A stretch of 32,245 bases of DNA from Gammaproteobacteria bacterium (GCA_020445205.1 JAGRHA010000039.1:1-32245); one strand, 5' to 3'; positions 23,758 to 32,245 are shown, counted from the stretch's first letter. A program made the numbers and translations. The notes: generated from the letters alone by a model not told the origin.

Positions 23758-23982
23758 ATGTCACGTTTTTTCCGTCGCCGTAAGTTTTGCCGTTTCTCCG
23801 CCGAAGGCGTTGCGGAGATCGATTACAAGGACCTGAACCTGCTGAAACAGTACGTCAGCGAGTCGGGCAAGATCGTACCGAGCCGTATTACCGGTACCAG
23901 CGCCAAGTACCAGCGTCAGCTCGCCGATGCCGTGAAGCGTGCACGCTATCTGGCGCTGCTGCCGTACTCGGACAGCCACTGA
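23758..23982 (+). CDS. rpsR: 30S ribosomal protein S18
   Basis: This basic 74-residue protein contains [34 protein letters not shown] and [21 protein letters not shown], the full S18 signature. It binds 16S rRNA as a dimer with S6. A GAGGGGAT ribosome-binding sequence stands upstream, and the gap to rpsF is 11 nt. Confidence 0.98.
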   Translation: MSRFFRRRKFCRFSAEGVAEIDYKDLNLLKQYVSESGKIVPSRITGTSAKYQRQLADAVKRARYLALLPYSDSH

Positions 23983-24037
23983 TCGGTTGTCGGATGCCGA
24001 CGGCACGGGGTGCGGTCGGCCAGTTTGAGGTGTTCGC

Positions 24038-24958
24038 GTGAAGGCCTTCGCCAATTGGGTGATGAAAGGCCGCATGCAGGCGGTGATCGCCGCGACTGTG
24101 TTGGCGATGCTCGCGTTGCTGGTGACGCCGCTGGCGCTGCTGAGTTCGGCAGTGATCGTACTGACGGTGCAGCGACAGGGGTGGCGCGAAGGCGGCCTGG
24201 TTGTCGCCTCGGCATTGCTGGCGTTGGCGGGTCTGGGCGGGCTGCTGTTCCAGATGCCGCTCGCCGTGGCCTTGATCGGTGCCATGTTGTGGTTGCCGGC
24301 TGCGTTGCTCGGCGGTGTTCTGGGCAGTAGCGGTTCGCTGCGTCTGGCGATCGAGACGGCCGCGATCATCGCGGGCGGGATCGTGTTCGCGCAGTATGCG
24401 CTGCTGGACGATCCCGCGGCGTTCTGGGCCGACGCGCTCAACGAGTTCGTCAACCAGCGGCTGGATGCCGAGATGCTGGCTGGATCGAACATCGGTCAGC
24501 TGGTCGATCTCATGTCCGGCTGGATGGCGGGCGGTGTGGCCGCGACCTGGTTGCTCGGCAGCGTGGTTTCGTTGTGTCTGGCGCGCTACTGGGCGGCGCT
24601 GATCGACAAACCCGGTGCATTCGCGGCAGAGTTCCGCCGTCTGCGCTTCGGTCGCTGGCTGTTGTTGCTGGTGCCGATACTGTTGGTCGCCGGCGTGCTG
24701 CTGACGGGCGGCGAACCGAACCTGCTGTCGCAGCTGTATCTCGTGGGCATGGTCGTGTTCATGGTACAGGGGCTCAGCGCGGCACACGGCCTAGTCGCCG
24801 AGTTTGGCGCTTCGCCGGCCTGGTTGTTTGGCCTGTACCTGTTGCTGGTGCTGGTCGCCCCGCAGGGTGCCACGGCACTCGCTGCCGCCGGTTATGCCGA
24901 CGGCTGGATGGATTTTCGGGCACGCGCCCGAGCGCGCCGGTCCAAGACCGGTGATTGA
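24038..24958 (+). CDS. DUF2232 (YybS-like) membrane protein
   Basis: This 306-residue polytopic protein has about eight hydrophobic segments and a short basic C-terminus (RARARARRSKTGD). Its place between rpsR and rplI, its length and the overall pattern match the YybS/DUF2232 family, found at this position in many gammaproteobacteria and of unknown function. The start is GTG with TTGAGG upstream; the next gene, rplI, begins 27 nt after the stop. It is therefore expressed with ribosomal proteins, though the reason is unknown. Confidence 0.85.
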   Translation: MKAFANWVMKGRMQAVIAATVLAMLALLVTPLALLSSAVIVLTVQRQGWREGGLVVASALLALAGLGGLLFQMPLAVALIGAMLWLPAALLGGVLGSSGSLRLAIETAAIIAGGIVFAQYALLDDPAAFWADALNEFVNQRLDAEMLAGSNIGQLVDLMSGWMAGGVAATWLLGSVVSLCLARYWAALIDKPGAFAAEFRRLRFGRWLLLLVPILLVAGVLLTGGEPNLLSQLYLVGMVVFMVQGLSAAHGLVAEFGASPAWLFGLYLLLVLVAPQGATALAAAGYADGWMDFRARARARRSKTGD

Positions 24959-24985
24959 TGAATTGCTTTGTAGAGGTCGATAACG

Positions 24986-25441
24986 ATGGAAGTCATTCTG
25001 CTGGAAAAAGTGGCCAACCTGGGTGGCCTGGGCGATAAGGTCTCGGTGAAGTCGGGCTTCGGTCGTAACTTCCTGATCCCGCAGGGCAAGGCTGTGTTTG
25101 CCAGCGCCGAGAACGTGAAGAAGTTCGAGGAGCGTCGTGCAGAACTCGAGCAACACGCCGCCGATAAACTGGGGGCTGCCGAAGCACGCAAGGCGCAGAT
25201 CGAAGGCCTGAGCAACGGCGTCACGATCTCCCACAAAGCGGGCGACGAAGGTCGCCTGTTCGGATCGGTCGGTACTGCGGACATCGCGCAGGCGTGCAGC
25301 GATGCCGGCGTCGAAGTCTCCAAGGCTGAAGTTCGCCTGCCGGAAGGTCCGTTCCGCGTTGCCGGTGAATATGAAGTCACCCTGCATCTGCACACGGATG
25401 TCGATGCGATGCTCAAGGTGACGATCGTCGCCGAAGAGTGA
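24986..25441 (+). CDS. rplI: 50S ribosomal protein L9
   Basis: This 151-residue protein has the N-terminal rRNA-binding domain [19 protein letters not shown] followed by [15 protein letters not shown], a long central helix (about 41-75) and the C-terminal domain ([33 protein letters not shown]). It sits at the L1 stalk base and affects reading-frame maintenance. It is the last gene of the operon; a terminator follows 50 nt later. Confidence 0.98.
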   Translation: MEVILLEKVANLGGLGDKVSVKSGFGRNFLIPQGKAVFASAENVKKFEERRAELEQHAADKLGAAEARKAQIEGLSNGVTISHKAGDEGRLFGSVGTADIAQACSDAGVEVSKAEVRLPEGPFRVAGEYEVTLHLHTDVDAMLKVTIVAEE

Positions 25442-25490
25442 GTGCTCGCCGCCACCACGCCCGTTGGCGTGGCGAGGCACGTGCAGATAG

Positions 25491-25523
25491 GAAGCCCGGC
25501 TCAGCCCGGGCTTCGTCGTTTTT
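25491..25523 (+). terminator. Rho-independent terminator of the rpsF-rplI operon
   Basis: A 9-bp stem GAAGCCCGG/CCGGGCTTC with a 6-nt loop is followed by GTCG and five T. It separates the ribosomal operon from dnaB. Confidence 0.8.
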
Positions 25524-25600
25524 GAGTCCATCATCGTGTGCCGTTGGCGTCCGCGATGGTGTAATCTGCCCGCATTCCCCGGTAGTGATCTGGCAGCGGC

Positions 25601-27019
25601 ATGGTTGATGCGGTGTACGAATCTGTCCCCGAGTTTATGACCCGGAACGATGGCGACATGCAGATGGATGCGCTGCGTGTGCCACCACATTCGGTGCAGG
25701 CCGAGCAGGCCGTACTGGGCGGACTCATGCTCGACAATACGGCGTGGGACCGGATCGCCGATGTCGTGAGCGAGCAGGACTTCTACCGCCGCGAACATCA
25801 GCTGATCTTCTCCGCGATCTCGCGCCTCGCTGATGGCGATCGTCCGTTCGACGTCGTCACGCTGGCCGAAGAACTCGAGGGCCTGGAGTCGGGCGACGAA
25901 GTCGGCGGCCTCGCTTATCTCGGCATGCTCGCCAATGAGACGCCGAGTGCGGCCAACATCCACGCTTATGCGACCATCGTGCGCGAGCAGTCGGTGGTCC
26001 GGCAGCTGATCAAGGTCGGCAACCAGATCGCAGAAGCCGGATTCCGCCCGAAGGGGCGCAAGGTCCACGAACTGCTCGACCACGCCGAGAACATGGTGTT
26101 CCAGATCGCCGAGCAGCAGGCGCGCGGTGGTGGCGGATTTCGTTCGATCACGCGGCTGCTGACCGAGACCATCAATCGCATCGAGGAGCTGTACAGCAGC
26201 GATGATGCGCTGACAGGCGTTTCCACGGGTTTCACCGATTTCGACGGCAAGACGTCGGGATTGCAGAAATCCGACCTGATCATCGTCGCCGGCCGACCCT
26301 CGATGGGCAAGACGACATTCGCGATGAATATCGCGGAAAACGTCGCCGTGACCAGTGGACTGCCCGTGGCGGTATTCTCGATGGAGATGCCGGGCGAGGC
26401 ATTGACCATGCGCATGATCTCGTCCCTGGGCCGGGTCAACCAGCAGGCGGTGCGCTCGGGCAAGCTCGAAGACGACGACTGGCCGCGTATCACCTCGGCC
26501 GTGAACATCCTCAACAACACCAAGCTGTTCATCGACGATACGCCGGCGCTGACACCGACCGAACTGCGCGCGCGCTGCCGGCGCCTGACCAAGGAACACG
26601 GCCATCTGGGTCTGGTCGTGATCGACTACCTGCAGCTCATGCAGGCACCCGAGTCGGGCGAGAACCGTGCGACCGAGATCTCGGCGATTTCGCGTGCGCT
26701 CAAGGCGCTGGCGAAGGAACTCGCGGTACCCGTCATCGCGCTGTCACAGCTCAACCGCTCGCTCGAACAACGGCCGAACAAGCGCCCCGTGATGTCGGAT
26801 CTGCGCGAGTCCGGCGCCATCGAGCAGGACGCCGACCTCATCGTGTTCATCTACCGCGACGAGGTCTACAACGAGGACAGCCCCGACAAGGGCAAGGCCG
26901 AGATCATCATCGGCAAACAACGTAACGGACCGATCGGTTCCGTGATGTTGACCTTCCAGGGACAGTTCACACGCTTCGACAACTATGCCTACAACGCTTA
27001 CGGCGACGACGACTATTGA
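25601..27019 (+). CDS. dnaB: Replicative DNA helicase DnaB
   Basis: This 472-residue hexameric 5'-3' helicase unwinds DNA at the replication fork. The N-terminal domain starts at LRVPPHSVQAEQAVLGGLMLD; a linker is followed by the RecA-like domain with Walker A GRPSMGKTT, FSMEMPGEALTMRM, Walker B VVIDYLQLM, LSQLNRSLEQR and DLRESGAIEQDAD (arginine-finger region). It contains no intein. ATG 25601 gives a longer N-terminus than usual; ATG 25637 or 25658 would remove 12 or 19 residues that are not conserved, so the start is uncertain. In E. coli alr follows dnaB; here radA follows. Confidence 0.96.
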   Translation: MVDAVYESVPEFMTRNDGDMQMDALRVPPHSVQAEQAVLGGLMLDNTAWDRIADVVSEQDFYRREHQLIFSAISRLADGDRPFDVVTLAEELEGLESGDEVGGLAYLGMLANETPSAANIHAYATIVREQSVVRQLIKVGNQIAEAGFRPKGRKVHELLDHAENMVFQIAEQQARGGGGFRSITRLLTETINRIEELYSSDDALTGVSTGFTDFDGKTSGLQKSDLIIVAGRPSMGKTTFAMNIAENVAVTSGLPVAVFSMEMPGEALTMRMISSLGRVNQQAVRSGKLEDDDWPRITSAVNILNNTKLFIDDTPALTPTELRARCRRLTKEHGHLGLVVIDYLQLMQAPESGENRATEISAISRALKALAKELAVPVIALSQLNRSLEQRPNKRPVMSDLRESGAIEQDADLIVFIYRDEVYNEDSPDKGKAEIIIGKQRNGPIGSVMLTFQGQFTRFDNYAYNAYGDDDY

Positions 27020-27195
27020 GCCCGCGGGCGTGTCATCGGGGCCGTCGGTGCGGTGGCGGATCGGCATGGCGTCGATGTCTCGCCGACCGTGCCTCGTCGT
27101 GAGAGGCAGGTCGCCGAATGTCGCCGGTCCCGCACCCATTGTCGCTGCGCTCGCTCATTCGCTTGCGCGCGACCGCGCCACGCAGGTGATGTCGC

Positions 27196-28566
27196 GTGGC
27201 TAAGTCGGCCAAGACCATCTACGTCTGCACCGAATGCGGGGCGCAGGCGCCCAAATGGGCCGGGCAGTGTGGCGATTGTGGGGCATGGAATACCCTGCAG
27301 GAATCGGTCGCCCTGCCGCCGGCGAAACCCGACGGGCGCTTCGGTGGGTACGCCGGCGAGACCGACACGGCACAGATCCGCGTGCTCTCGGACGTGGTCG
27401 CCGAGCGCACGGAGCGCGTGACCACGGGCATGGACGAGCTCGACCGTGTGCTCGGCGGTGGCCTCGTCACGGGCTCGGTCGTGCTGATCGGCGGTGACCC
27501 CGGTATCGGCAAATCGACGCTGCTGGTGCAGGCGCTGGCATTGCTGGCCGAGCGCCTGCCGGCGCTCTACGTCAGCGGCGAGGAGTCGGCCGAGCAGATC
27601 AGTCTGCGCGCACAACGCCTGGGTTTGCCGGGAGAGCGCCTGCGCCTGCTGACCGAAACCTGTGTCGAGCGCATCCTCGCCCTGGTCGCCAGGGAACGCC
27701 CAGGTGTGTTGGTGCTCGATTCCATCCAGACGTTCTATACCGAGGCGCTGCAATCGGCACCGGGTTCGGTCGCGCAGGTGCGCGAATCGGCCGCGCGTCT
27801 GGTGCGCTTTGCCAAGCAGACCGGCACGGCATTGTTTCTCGTCGGCCACGTGACCAAGGAAGGTGCGCTGGCGGGGCCACGCGTACTCGAACACATGGTC
27901 GACACCGTGTTGTATTTCGAGGGCGAGAGCGGCAGTCCATTCCGCCTCGTGCGCGCGATAAAGAACCGCTTCGGTGCGGTCAACGAACTCGGTGTGTTCG
28001 CGATGACCGACAAGGGTCTGCGCGAAGTCGCCAATCCGTCGGCGATCTTCCTCTCACGCCACGAACACCAGGTCGCGGGCAGTTGCATCCTGGTCACGCG
28101 CGAAGGCACGCGGCCACTGCTGGTCGAAGTGCAGGCACTGGTCGACCAGAGTCCACTGGCCAATCCACGGCGCGTGGCGCTCGGTCTGGAGCAGAACCGC
28201 CTGTCCATGCTGCTGGCCGTACTGCATCGGCATGGCGGTATCGCCATGTTCGACCAGGACGTGTTTCTCAACGTCGTCGGCGGCGTGCGGGTGACCGAGC
28301 CGGCGGCCGACCTGCCAGTTCTGCTTGCCGTGCTGTCGAGTTTCCGTGACCGGCCGTTGCCCGGTGATCTCGCCACGTTCGGCGAAGTTGGGCTGGCCGG
28401 AGAGATCCGCCCCGTACCCAACGGTCAGGAGCGTTTGCGCGAAGCCGCCAAACACGGTTTCAAACGCGTGATCCTGCCCAAGGCGAATGCGCCCAAGAAA
28501 GCGGTCGATGGCGTCGAGGTGATCGGCGTCAGCCGTATTGGCGAGGCTATCGAGGCTTTGGACTGA
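27196..28566 (+). CDS. radA: DNA repair protein RadA
   Basis: This 456-residue RecA-like helicase promotes branch migration of recombination intermediates. It has an N-terminal zinc finger (CTEC then CGDC), Walker A GGDPGIGKST, Walker B VLVLDSIQT, the RadA-specific KNRFG motif (IKNRFGAVNELGVF) and a C-terminal Lon-like domain (about 300-456). The start is GTG. It lies 176 nt downstream of dnaB; that gap holds small inverted repeats (27020-27029 and 27090-27108) but no T-run and no gene. The stop faces the convergent PilZ gene 69 nt away, without a clear terminator. Confidence 0.96.
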   Translation: MAKSAKTIYVCTECGAQAPKWAGQCGDCGAWNTLQESVALPPAKPDGRFGGYAGETDTAQIRVLSDVVAERTERVTTGMDELDRVLGGGLVTGSVVLIGGDPGIGKSTLLVQALALLAERLPALYVSGEESAEQISLRAQRLGLPGERLRLLTETCVERILALVARERPGVLVLDSIQTFYTEALQSAPGSVAQVRESAARLVRFAKQTGTALFLVGHVTKEGALAGPRVLEHMVDTVLYFEGESGSPFRLVRAIKNRFGAVNELGVFAMTDKGLREVANPSAIFLSRHEHQVAGSCILVTREGTRPLLVEVQALVDQSPLANPRRVALGLEQNRLSMLLAVLHRHGGIAMFDQDVFLNVVGGVRVTEPAADLPVLLAVLSSFRDRPLPGDLATFGEVGLAGEIRPVPNGQERLREAAKHGFKRVILPKANAPKKAVDGVEVIGVSRIGEAIEALD

Positions 28567-28635
28567 GACCGGCGGTAGCCGAACGCCGCAGACTCGCGGC
28601 TGTCGTGTCGCGGCAAAGGGGGGAGGGGCGTCGGT

Positions 28636-29007
28636 TCAGTCGTGGACGAGTTCGATGAGGTCGCGCTCGAGCAGGGCATGGTCCCCCAGGTTGAGTTCCA
28701 CCATGCGTTTGAGCGTGGTCGCGCTGTCGACATCGATCGAGGTGCACAACAGGCCGATATTGTCCTGCTCCACGTGCGCCACCGTTCCCGACATGTTGAT
28801 GCCGTGAACGTCGCCGTCGATCGCGATACGTGCCTCGATGGCGGTGCCGGGGGCCGGCAGCCAGCCGTCGTTGGCCGTGAACAGCATGCCGCGCAGAGAG
28901 ACGTCGAGCACCACCCCCGTGTGTTGCTCGCCGTTACTCGAGACGGTGACGGGCTTGTCGGTCGCGATACGATGAAAACGACGACGATCGTTGGCTGGAT
29001 CAGGCAT
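28636..29007 (-). CDS. PilZ-domain protein (c-di-GMP binding)
   Basis: This 123-residue single-domain protein has both c-di-GMP contacts of PilZ domains: an RxxxR element near the N-terminus (DRRRFHRI, residues 7-14) and D-x-S-x-x-G in LDVSLRGM (about 34-41). Such proteins bind cyclic di-GMP and adjust motility, polysaccharide synthesis or pilus function. A GGGAG site lies 7 nt before the ATG. It follows the CNNM/CorC gene on the same strand after 70 nt, which include a GCGGCC/GGCCGC hairpin (29038-29052). A link with the c-di-GMP-responsive FleQ nearby is possible but not shown. Confidence 0.88.
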   Translation of the reverse strand: MPDPANDRRRFHRIATDKPVTVSSNGEQHTGVVLDVSLRGMLFTANDGWLPAPGTAIEARIAIDGDVHGINMSGTVAHVEQDNIGLLCTSIDVDSATTLKRMVELNLGDHALLERDLIELVHD

Positions 29008-29077
29008 GTCTGTGCTCCCTGCGCTGTCTGCAGCTTAGCGGCCGCCGGCCGCCTGCATTTAGCGTGAATCGCCGGCT

Positions 29078-30358
29078 TCAGCCTGCAGGCGGTGGCGAAC
29101 GGCGTTCGGCCGGGCGGATGCGCGCCGTCTTCACGGCATTGTCCTGGGTCTGTACGACCTCGACCGGATAACCGGCAATCAACAGTGTCGTACCCGGTTC
29201 CGGAATGCTTTCGAGGTGCTCGACGATCAGCCCGTTGAGGGTTTTCGGGCCGTCGGTGGGCAGTTCCCAGTGCATCGTTTTGATGAGCTCCCGCAGGTTC
29301 GCGCTGCCGTCGACGAGGAAGCTGCCATCATCCTGCGGCAGTACGTCGGCGATGCCGTCGGCGGGGTCGGTCGCGAACTCGCCGACGATCTCTTCAAGCA
29401 GGTCGGCCATGGTCACGAGTCCTTGCACGTCGCCGTACTCATCGACAACCAGTGCCGTCCGCCGCCGATTGCGTTGGAAATTGATCAGCTGGCGGTTCAA
29501 CGGCGTGCCCTTGGGGATGAAATAAGGCTCGCGGATGAGGCCATCGAGGGTCTCGCGCGTGAGCTTGCCGTCGAGTTGTGCCTTCATGACGCGACGTGCG
29601 TGCAGAAAACCTGCGACGTGGTCGATGCTGCCGCGATACACGAGCACGCGCGTATACGGCGTCTGCTCGAGCTGTTCGAGGATCACGTCGAGCGGGTTGT
29701 CCAGATCAACGCCGTCGATATCGTTGCGCGGCACCATGATGTCGTCGACGGTGACCTTCTCCAGATCGAGGATGTTGATCAGCATCTTTTGGTGGCGCTT
29801 CGGGATCATGGCGCCGGCCTCATTGACCACGGTGCGCAGCTCTTCACGACTCAGCGCGGTGCCTTCCGCATCCTCGGGGTAGATGCGCAGGGCGCGCAAC
29901 ACGGCATTGGCCATGAGGTTGACCAGCCAGACCAGCGGGAACATCACGCGCAGCAACGGCGTGTAGACCCACGATGCCGGGAATGCGACGCGCTCCGGGT
30001 GCAGTGCGGCCATGGTTTTCGGGGCGACCTCGGAAAAGATCAGCACGACCAGCGTGAGCAGTCCGGCGGCGACCGGGATCGCACCTTCACCGCCCAGTTG
30101 GATCGCGATGATGGTCGCCAGCGACGATGCCAGGATATTGACGAAGTTGTTGCCGAGCAGGATCAGCCCGATCAGACGGTCGGGTTTCCGCAGCAGACGC
30201 TCGGCGAGTCGTGCGCCCGGATGCCCGGCGTCCACCAGGTGACGCAGCCGGTAGCGGTTGAGCGTCATCAGCGCGGTTTCCGAGCCGGAGAAGAAAGCCG
30301 AGAGCAGCAGCAGGAAAACCAGGGCGCCGAACAGGGCGCCGAGTGGCAGATCGTTCAA
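29078..30358 (-). CDS. CNNM/CorC-family membrane protein (YfjD/CorB-like)
   Basis: The 426-residue protein has an N-terminal DUF21/CNNM membrane domain (about 8-190) with FFSGSETALMTLNRYRL and SEVAPKTMAA. Two CBS domains follow (about 200-325, starting VDDIMVPRNDIDGVD and ending VVDEYGDVQGLVTMADLLEEIVGE), then a C-terminal CorC_HlyC domain (about 340-415). The family includes E. coli YfjD and Salmonella CorB; members are linked to Mg2+ or Co2+ transport, and nucleotides bind the CBS pair. The start is TTG with GGATC upstream. Transcription runs away from fleQ, and PilZ lies downstream. Confidence 0.92.
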   Translation of the reverse strand: MNDLPLGALFGALVFLLLLSAFFSGSETALMTLNRYRLRHLVDAGHPGARLAERLLRKPDRLIGLILLGNNFVNILASSLATIIAIQLGGEGAIPVAAGLLTLVVLIFSEVAPKTMAALHPERVAFPASWVYTPLLRVMFPLVWLVNLMANAVLRALRIYPEDAEGTALSREELRTVVNEAGAMIPKRHQKMLINILDLEKVTVDDIMVPRNDIDGVDLDNPLDVILEQLEQTPYTRVLVYRGSIDHVAGFLHARRVMKAQLDGKLTRETLDGLIREPYFIPKGTPLNRQLINFQRNRRRTALVVDEYGDVQGLVTMADLLEEIVGEFATDPADGIADVLPQDDGSFLVDGSANLRELIKTMHWELPTDGPKTLNGLIVEHLESIPEPGTTLLIAGYPVEVVQTQDNAVKTARIRPAERRSPPPAG

Positions 30359-30469
30359 GTGTCGGGATCCGGGAAAAAGTGGATAACGGCCTTTCTATGG
30401 GCCACGGCCGAGGCTGTCAAGCCAGGGGCGAATGACGGTACGTGGCGCGATCTGCGATATGACGTAATT

Positions 30470-30498
30470 TTGACATCACTTAAAGTGCATGCTTAACT
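30470..30498 (+). promoter_or_regulatory. fleQ: Sigma-70 promoter of fleQ with internal inverted repeat
   Basis: TTGACA (30470-30475) and TTAACT (30493-30498) are spaced by 17 nt. The spacer contains CACTT-A-AAGTG (30477-30487), an 11-bp inverted repeat well placed for a repressor. The predicted RNA starts near 30505, downstream of ATG 30489, which supports the later start codon. Confidence 0.65.
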
Positions 30499-30560
30499 TC
30501 TCAAAAGTCAGAAAATTCTTGAGTTCTGTGATGCCTGTCGCAAATGCTGGAGCCGCGTGG

Positions 30561-32039
30561 ATGACACCCGACAACGCCAAGAGTGAATCGCTCACCGCCG
30601 TCACCGTGATTCTTGTCGTGTCCGACGCGGCATCGCTCGATTACCTGCAAAACATCTTGCAGTTTATCGACTGTGACGTGCATGTGCCTGATTCAGCCGA
30701 GGAACTACAGCGCCTCGTCGAGCGATTCGGCGATCGCTCGGTATCGGTTTTCCTGAGCGGAAACATGCCGGACCGCGACCGCAGCGCGTATCTGAGCGCC
30801 ATCGGTGAGTGCAGCCCGCGTCCTGCGTTGATCCAGATCCACGAGAAATCAGGCGACGAGATGCTGGTGAGTGGCGACGTGTTGGGTACCTTGCGGCTGC
30901 CCTGTCAGTACGACGCAATTACGTCGTTGCTGCATAAAGCGCAGGTATTTGCCGAATCGCAGCGCCATGGCGAGGCGCCGCGGCGCCCACTGGAGCTGTT
31001 CCGCAGCCTGTCCGGTAACAGCCGCGCGACACGCGGCATCAATAAAATGATCGAGCAGGTTGCCGACAGCGAGGCCACCGTACTGATCCTCGGCGAGTCG
31101 GGTACGGGCAAAGAGGTGGTTGCACGTAAGCTGCATTACCACTCGAAACGACGCGGACGCCCGTTCGTGCCCGTCAACTGTGGCGCGATACCGGGTGACC
31201 TGCTCGAAAGTGAACTCTTTGGCCATGAGAAGGGCGCGTTCACGGGCGCGATCACGGCACGTCAGGGACGCTTCGAGCTGGCCGAAGGCGGCACCCTGTT
31301 CCTCGATGAGATCGGCGACATGAGCATGCACATGCAGGTCAAACTGCTGCGTGTGCTGCAGGAGCGCACGTTCGAGCGCGTGGGCAGCAACCGCACGATC
31401 CACTGCAATGTGCGTATCATCGCCGCGACGCATCGCAACCTCGAGCAATCGATCAAAGAGGATCTGTTCCGCGAGGACCTTTACTACCGCCTCAATGTGT
31501 TCCCCATCGACGTGCCGCCGTTGCGTGAGCGTGTCGAAGACATCCCGGTGCTGGTCAACGATCTGATCCAGCGTATCGAGCACGAGAAGCGCGGTTCGGT
31601 GCGTCTCACGCCCGCCGCGGTTACGGCATTGACGCACTACCGTTGGCCCGGCAACGTACGTGAACTCGCGAACCTCATCGAACGCCTGGCGATCCTGTTC
31701 CCTTACGGTGTTGTCGATGTCGCCGATCTGCCCGAGAAGTTCCGTGCCGGTATCCCGATCGTCGTCAATGAAACCACGGAAGACGATGTGTTGCCCGTGG
31801 TCAGCACACACGGCGACCAGCCCAACACCGTGTCGAGCATGCCGCGGCTGCCCGCAGAGGGCATCGATCTCAAGGTGCATCTCGCCAACATGGAACAGAG
31901 CCTGATCCGCCAGGCTCTCGAAGAGTCGAACGGCGTCGTCGCCCATGCGGCGAAAAAACTCAAGATGCGGCGCACTACGCTCGTCGAAAAACTGCGCAAG
32001 TACGGCCTGCACCGCGGGCAAGAGCTGACGGGTGTTTGA
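30561..32039 (+). CDS. fleQ: Flagellar master regulator FleQ
   Basis: This 492-residue sigma-54 activator controls flagellar genes at the top of the polar-flagellum hierarchy. An N-terminal receiver-like domain (about 12-125) lacks the usual acidic pocket and phosphoacceptor. The FleQ c-di-GMP element LFRSL is at 146-150. The AAA+ domain shows GESGTGKE (178-185), GAFTGA (225-230) for sigma-54 contact, TLFLDE (245-250), and a C-terminal Fis-type helix-turn-helix ([21 protein letters not shown]). ATG 30561 was chosen over ATG 30489: it has a GGAG site 8 nt upstream, gives the normal FleQ length, and the earlier ATG lies upstream of the predicted transcription start. fleS follows. Confidence 0.93.
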   Translation: MTPDNAKSESLTAVTVILVVSDAASLDYLQNILQFIDCDVHVPDSAEELQRLVERFGDRSVSVFLSGNMPDRDRSAYLSAIGECSPRPALIQIHEKSGDEMLVSGDVLGTLRLPCQYDAITSLLHKAQVFAESQRHGEAPRRPLELFRSLSGNSRATRGINKMIEQVADSEATVLILGESGTGKEVVARKLHYHSKRRGRPFVPVNCGAIPGDLLESELFGHEKGAFTGAITARQGRFELAEGGTLFLDEIGDMSMHMQVKLLRVLQERTFERVGSNRTIHCNVRIIAATHRNLEQSIKEDLFREDLYYRLNVFPIDVPPLRERVEDIPVLVNDLIQRIEHEKRGSVRLTPAAVTALTHYRWPGNVRELANLIERLAILFPYGVVDVADLPEKFRAGIPIVVNETTEDDVLPVVSTHGDQPNTVSSMPRLPAEGIDLKVHLANMEQSLIRQALEESNGVVAHAAKKLKMRRTTLVEKLRKYGLHRGQELTGV

Positions 32040-32091
32040 CGTAATCGTTTCGTTCGCCCGCTAACTGATTGAATTTCAAATCATTGTCATA

Positions 32092-32108
32092 ATGGCATAG
32101 CAATTGCT
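32092..32108 (+). promoter_or_regulatory. fleS: Sigma-54 promoter of fleS
   Basis: TGGCATA-GCAA-TTGCT (32093-32108) matches the -24/-12 consensus TGGCACG-N4-TTGCW with exact spacing and intact GG and GC pairs. It lies 43 nt before the fleS start. Transcription should begin near 32119. FleQ, encoded just upstream, is the expected activator. Confidence 0.85.
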
Positions 32109-32112
32109 GAGA

Positions 32113-32139
32113 CTGTTTCCGGGTACACCTAGGAAACAG
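32113..32139 (+). repeat. Inverted repeat over the fleS ribosome binding site
   Basis: CTGTTTCC (32113-32120) and GGAAACAG (32132-32139) are a perfect 8-bp inverted repeat with an 11-nt spacer. The right arm overlaps the AGGAAACAGGA purine-rich ribosome-binding region of fleS. The left arm lies at or before the predicted sigma-54 start site. Confidence 0.65.
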
Positions 32140-32150
32140 GAATCAGCCAC

Positions 32151-32245
32151 ATGGCCGAAGCGCAAGCGGCGAGCGCCCCCCCGGTGCCGGACCTCGAACA
32201 GGCTTTCGAGGTTTTCAATGAACTGTCGGAACGCCTGACCGTGGC
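32151..32245 (+). CDS. fleS: Sensor histidine kinase FleS, N-terminal fragment
   Basis: The first 31 complete codons are present; the gene leaves the window on the right. After a variable Ala/Pro-rich start the peptide reads LEQAFEVFNELSERLT, which matches the conserved N-terminal helix of FleS (LEQAF-x2-FN-x2-S-x2-LT). FleS is a soluble kinase with a PAS domain that phosphorylates FleR to switch on middle flagellar genes. Position right after fleQ and the sigma-54 promoter support the call. An AGGA site is 9 nt upstream of the ATG. Confidence 0.85.
   Translation, partial: MAEAQAASAPPVPDLEQAFEVFNELSERLTV

Noticed and set aside
24791-26605. 604-codon minus-strand frame opposite rplI and dnaB
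   Set aside because: Antisense to two conserved genes and a terminator; composition is typical of a shadow frame.
27020-27195. Search for alr or a small gene between dnaB and radA
   Set aside because: The gap has no frame with a start and ribosome site of useful length, only small inverted repeats.
29038-29052. GCGGCC/GGCCGC hairpin between the CNNM/CorC and PilZ genes as a terminator
   Set aside because: No T-run on the minus strand, and PilZ follows on the same strand; probably only a GC-rich palindrome.
29216-30496. Long plus-strand frame of 426 codons opposite the CNNM/CorC gene
   Set aside because: It is antisense to a clearly conserved protein, is dominated by His, Gln, Asp and Arg, and matches no family; it is a shadow of GC-rich codon use.
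30849-32021. Long minus-strand frame opposite fleQ
   Set aside because: Antisense shadow of a conserved AAA+ gene; no family features or ribosome site.
1-32245. CRISPR arrays, insertion sequences, prophage genes or attachment repeats
   Set aside because: No regularly spaced repeats, transposase or integrase motifs were seen, and the tRNA gene is not followed by a duplicated 3' end or an integrase.

Overview
The window reads as a chromosome segment of a GC-rich gammaproteobacterium. The evidence is the block rnr-rlmB-(insertion)-rpsF-rpsR-DUF2232-rplI-dnaB-radA, a FleQ/FleS polar-flagellum regulatory pair at the right edge, and an AddAB-type repair pair of the kind found in several gammaproteobacterial lineages. 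A multisubunit Mrp/Mnh cation/proton antiporter at the left edge would fit a saline or alkaline habitat; this is inference. I see no phage, insertion sequence, CRISPR array or rRNA.

Left part, minus strand (1-11465). A Mnh antiporter operon reads E-F-G-B-C-D with short overlaps and leaves the window inside mnhD. Its B subunit carries the MbhD/MbhE domains that usually sit at the end of MnhA, and it appears to start at an AUC codon. Upstream on the same strand are addA, addB, an ABC ATPase and a two-domain Fe(III)-type permease, joined by GTGA, TTGA and 8-nt overlaps. The ATPase has a degenerate signature, D-loop and H-loop.

Middle part (11466-18252). A lipoprotein lytic transglycosylase of MltF type with two tandem solute-binding domains is followed by a DsbA/FrnE-like protein and a MOSC protein on the plus strand. 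On the minus strand are a DUF3465 protein, a gamma-glutamylcyclotransferase-like protein, an encapsulin-type ferritin (EncFtn) with no cargo-loading tail, a YmdB-like macrodomain protein, a small exported protein, and tRNA-Leu(CAG) with its promoter and terminator. A strong plus-strand terminator at 17578-17611 has no annotated gene in front of it and may end a small RNA.

Housekeeping part, plus strand (18223-28566). RNase R and RlmB, then a two-gene membrane cassette, then the S6-S18-L9 ribosomal operon with a structured leader, then DnaB helicase and RadA. The cassette is a three-helix membrane protein with a C-terminal domain predicted outside the cytoplasm, 8 nt upstream of a TIR-domain protein with two C-terminal helices. 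The TIR protein keeps the glutamate expected of an NAD-cleaving enzyme. This pair, lodged between rlmB and rpsF, is the best candidate for an undescribed signalling or defence module.

Right part (28636-32245). A PilZ (c-di-GMP) protein and a CNNM/CorC-type membrane protein lie on the minus strand. fleQ follows on the plus strand with a sigma-70-like promoter, then a well-formed sigma-54 promoter and the start of fleS. An inverted repeat between the sigma-54 promoter and the fleS start could hide the fleS ribosome binding site in read-through transcripts only.
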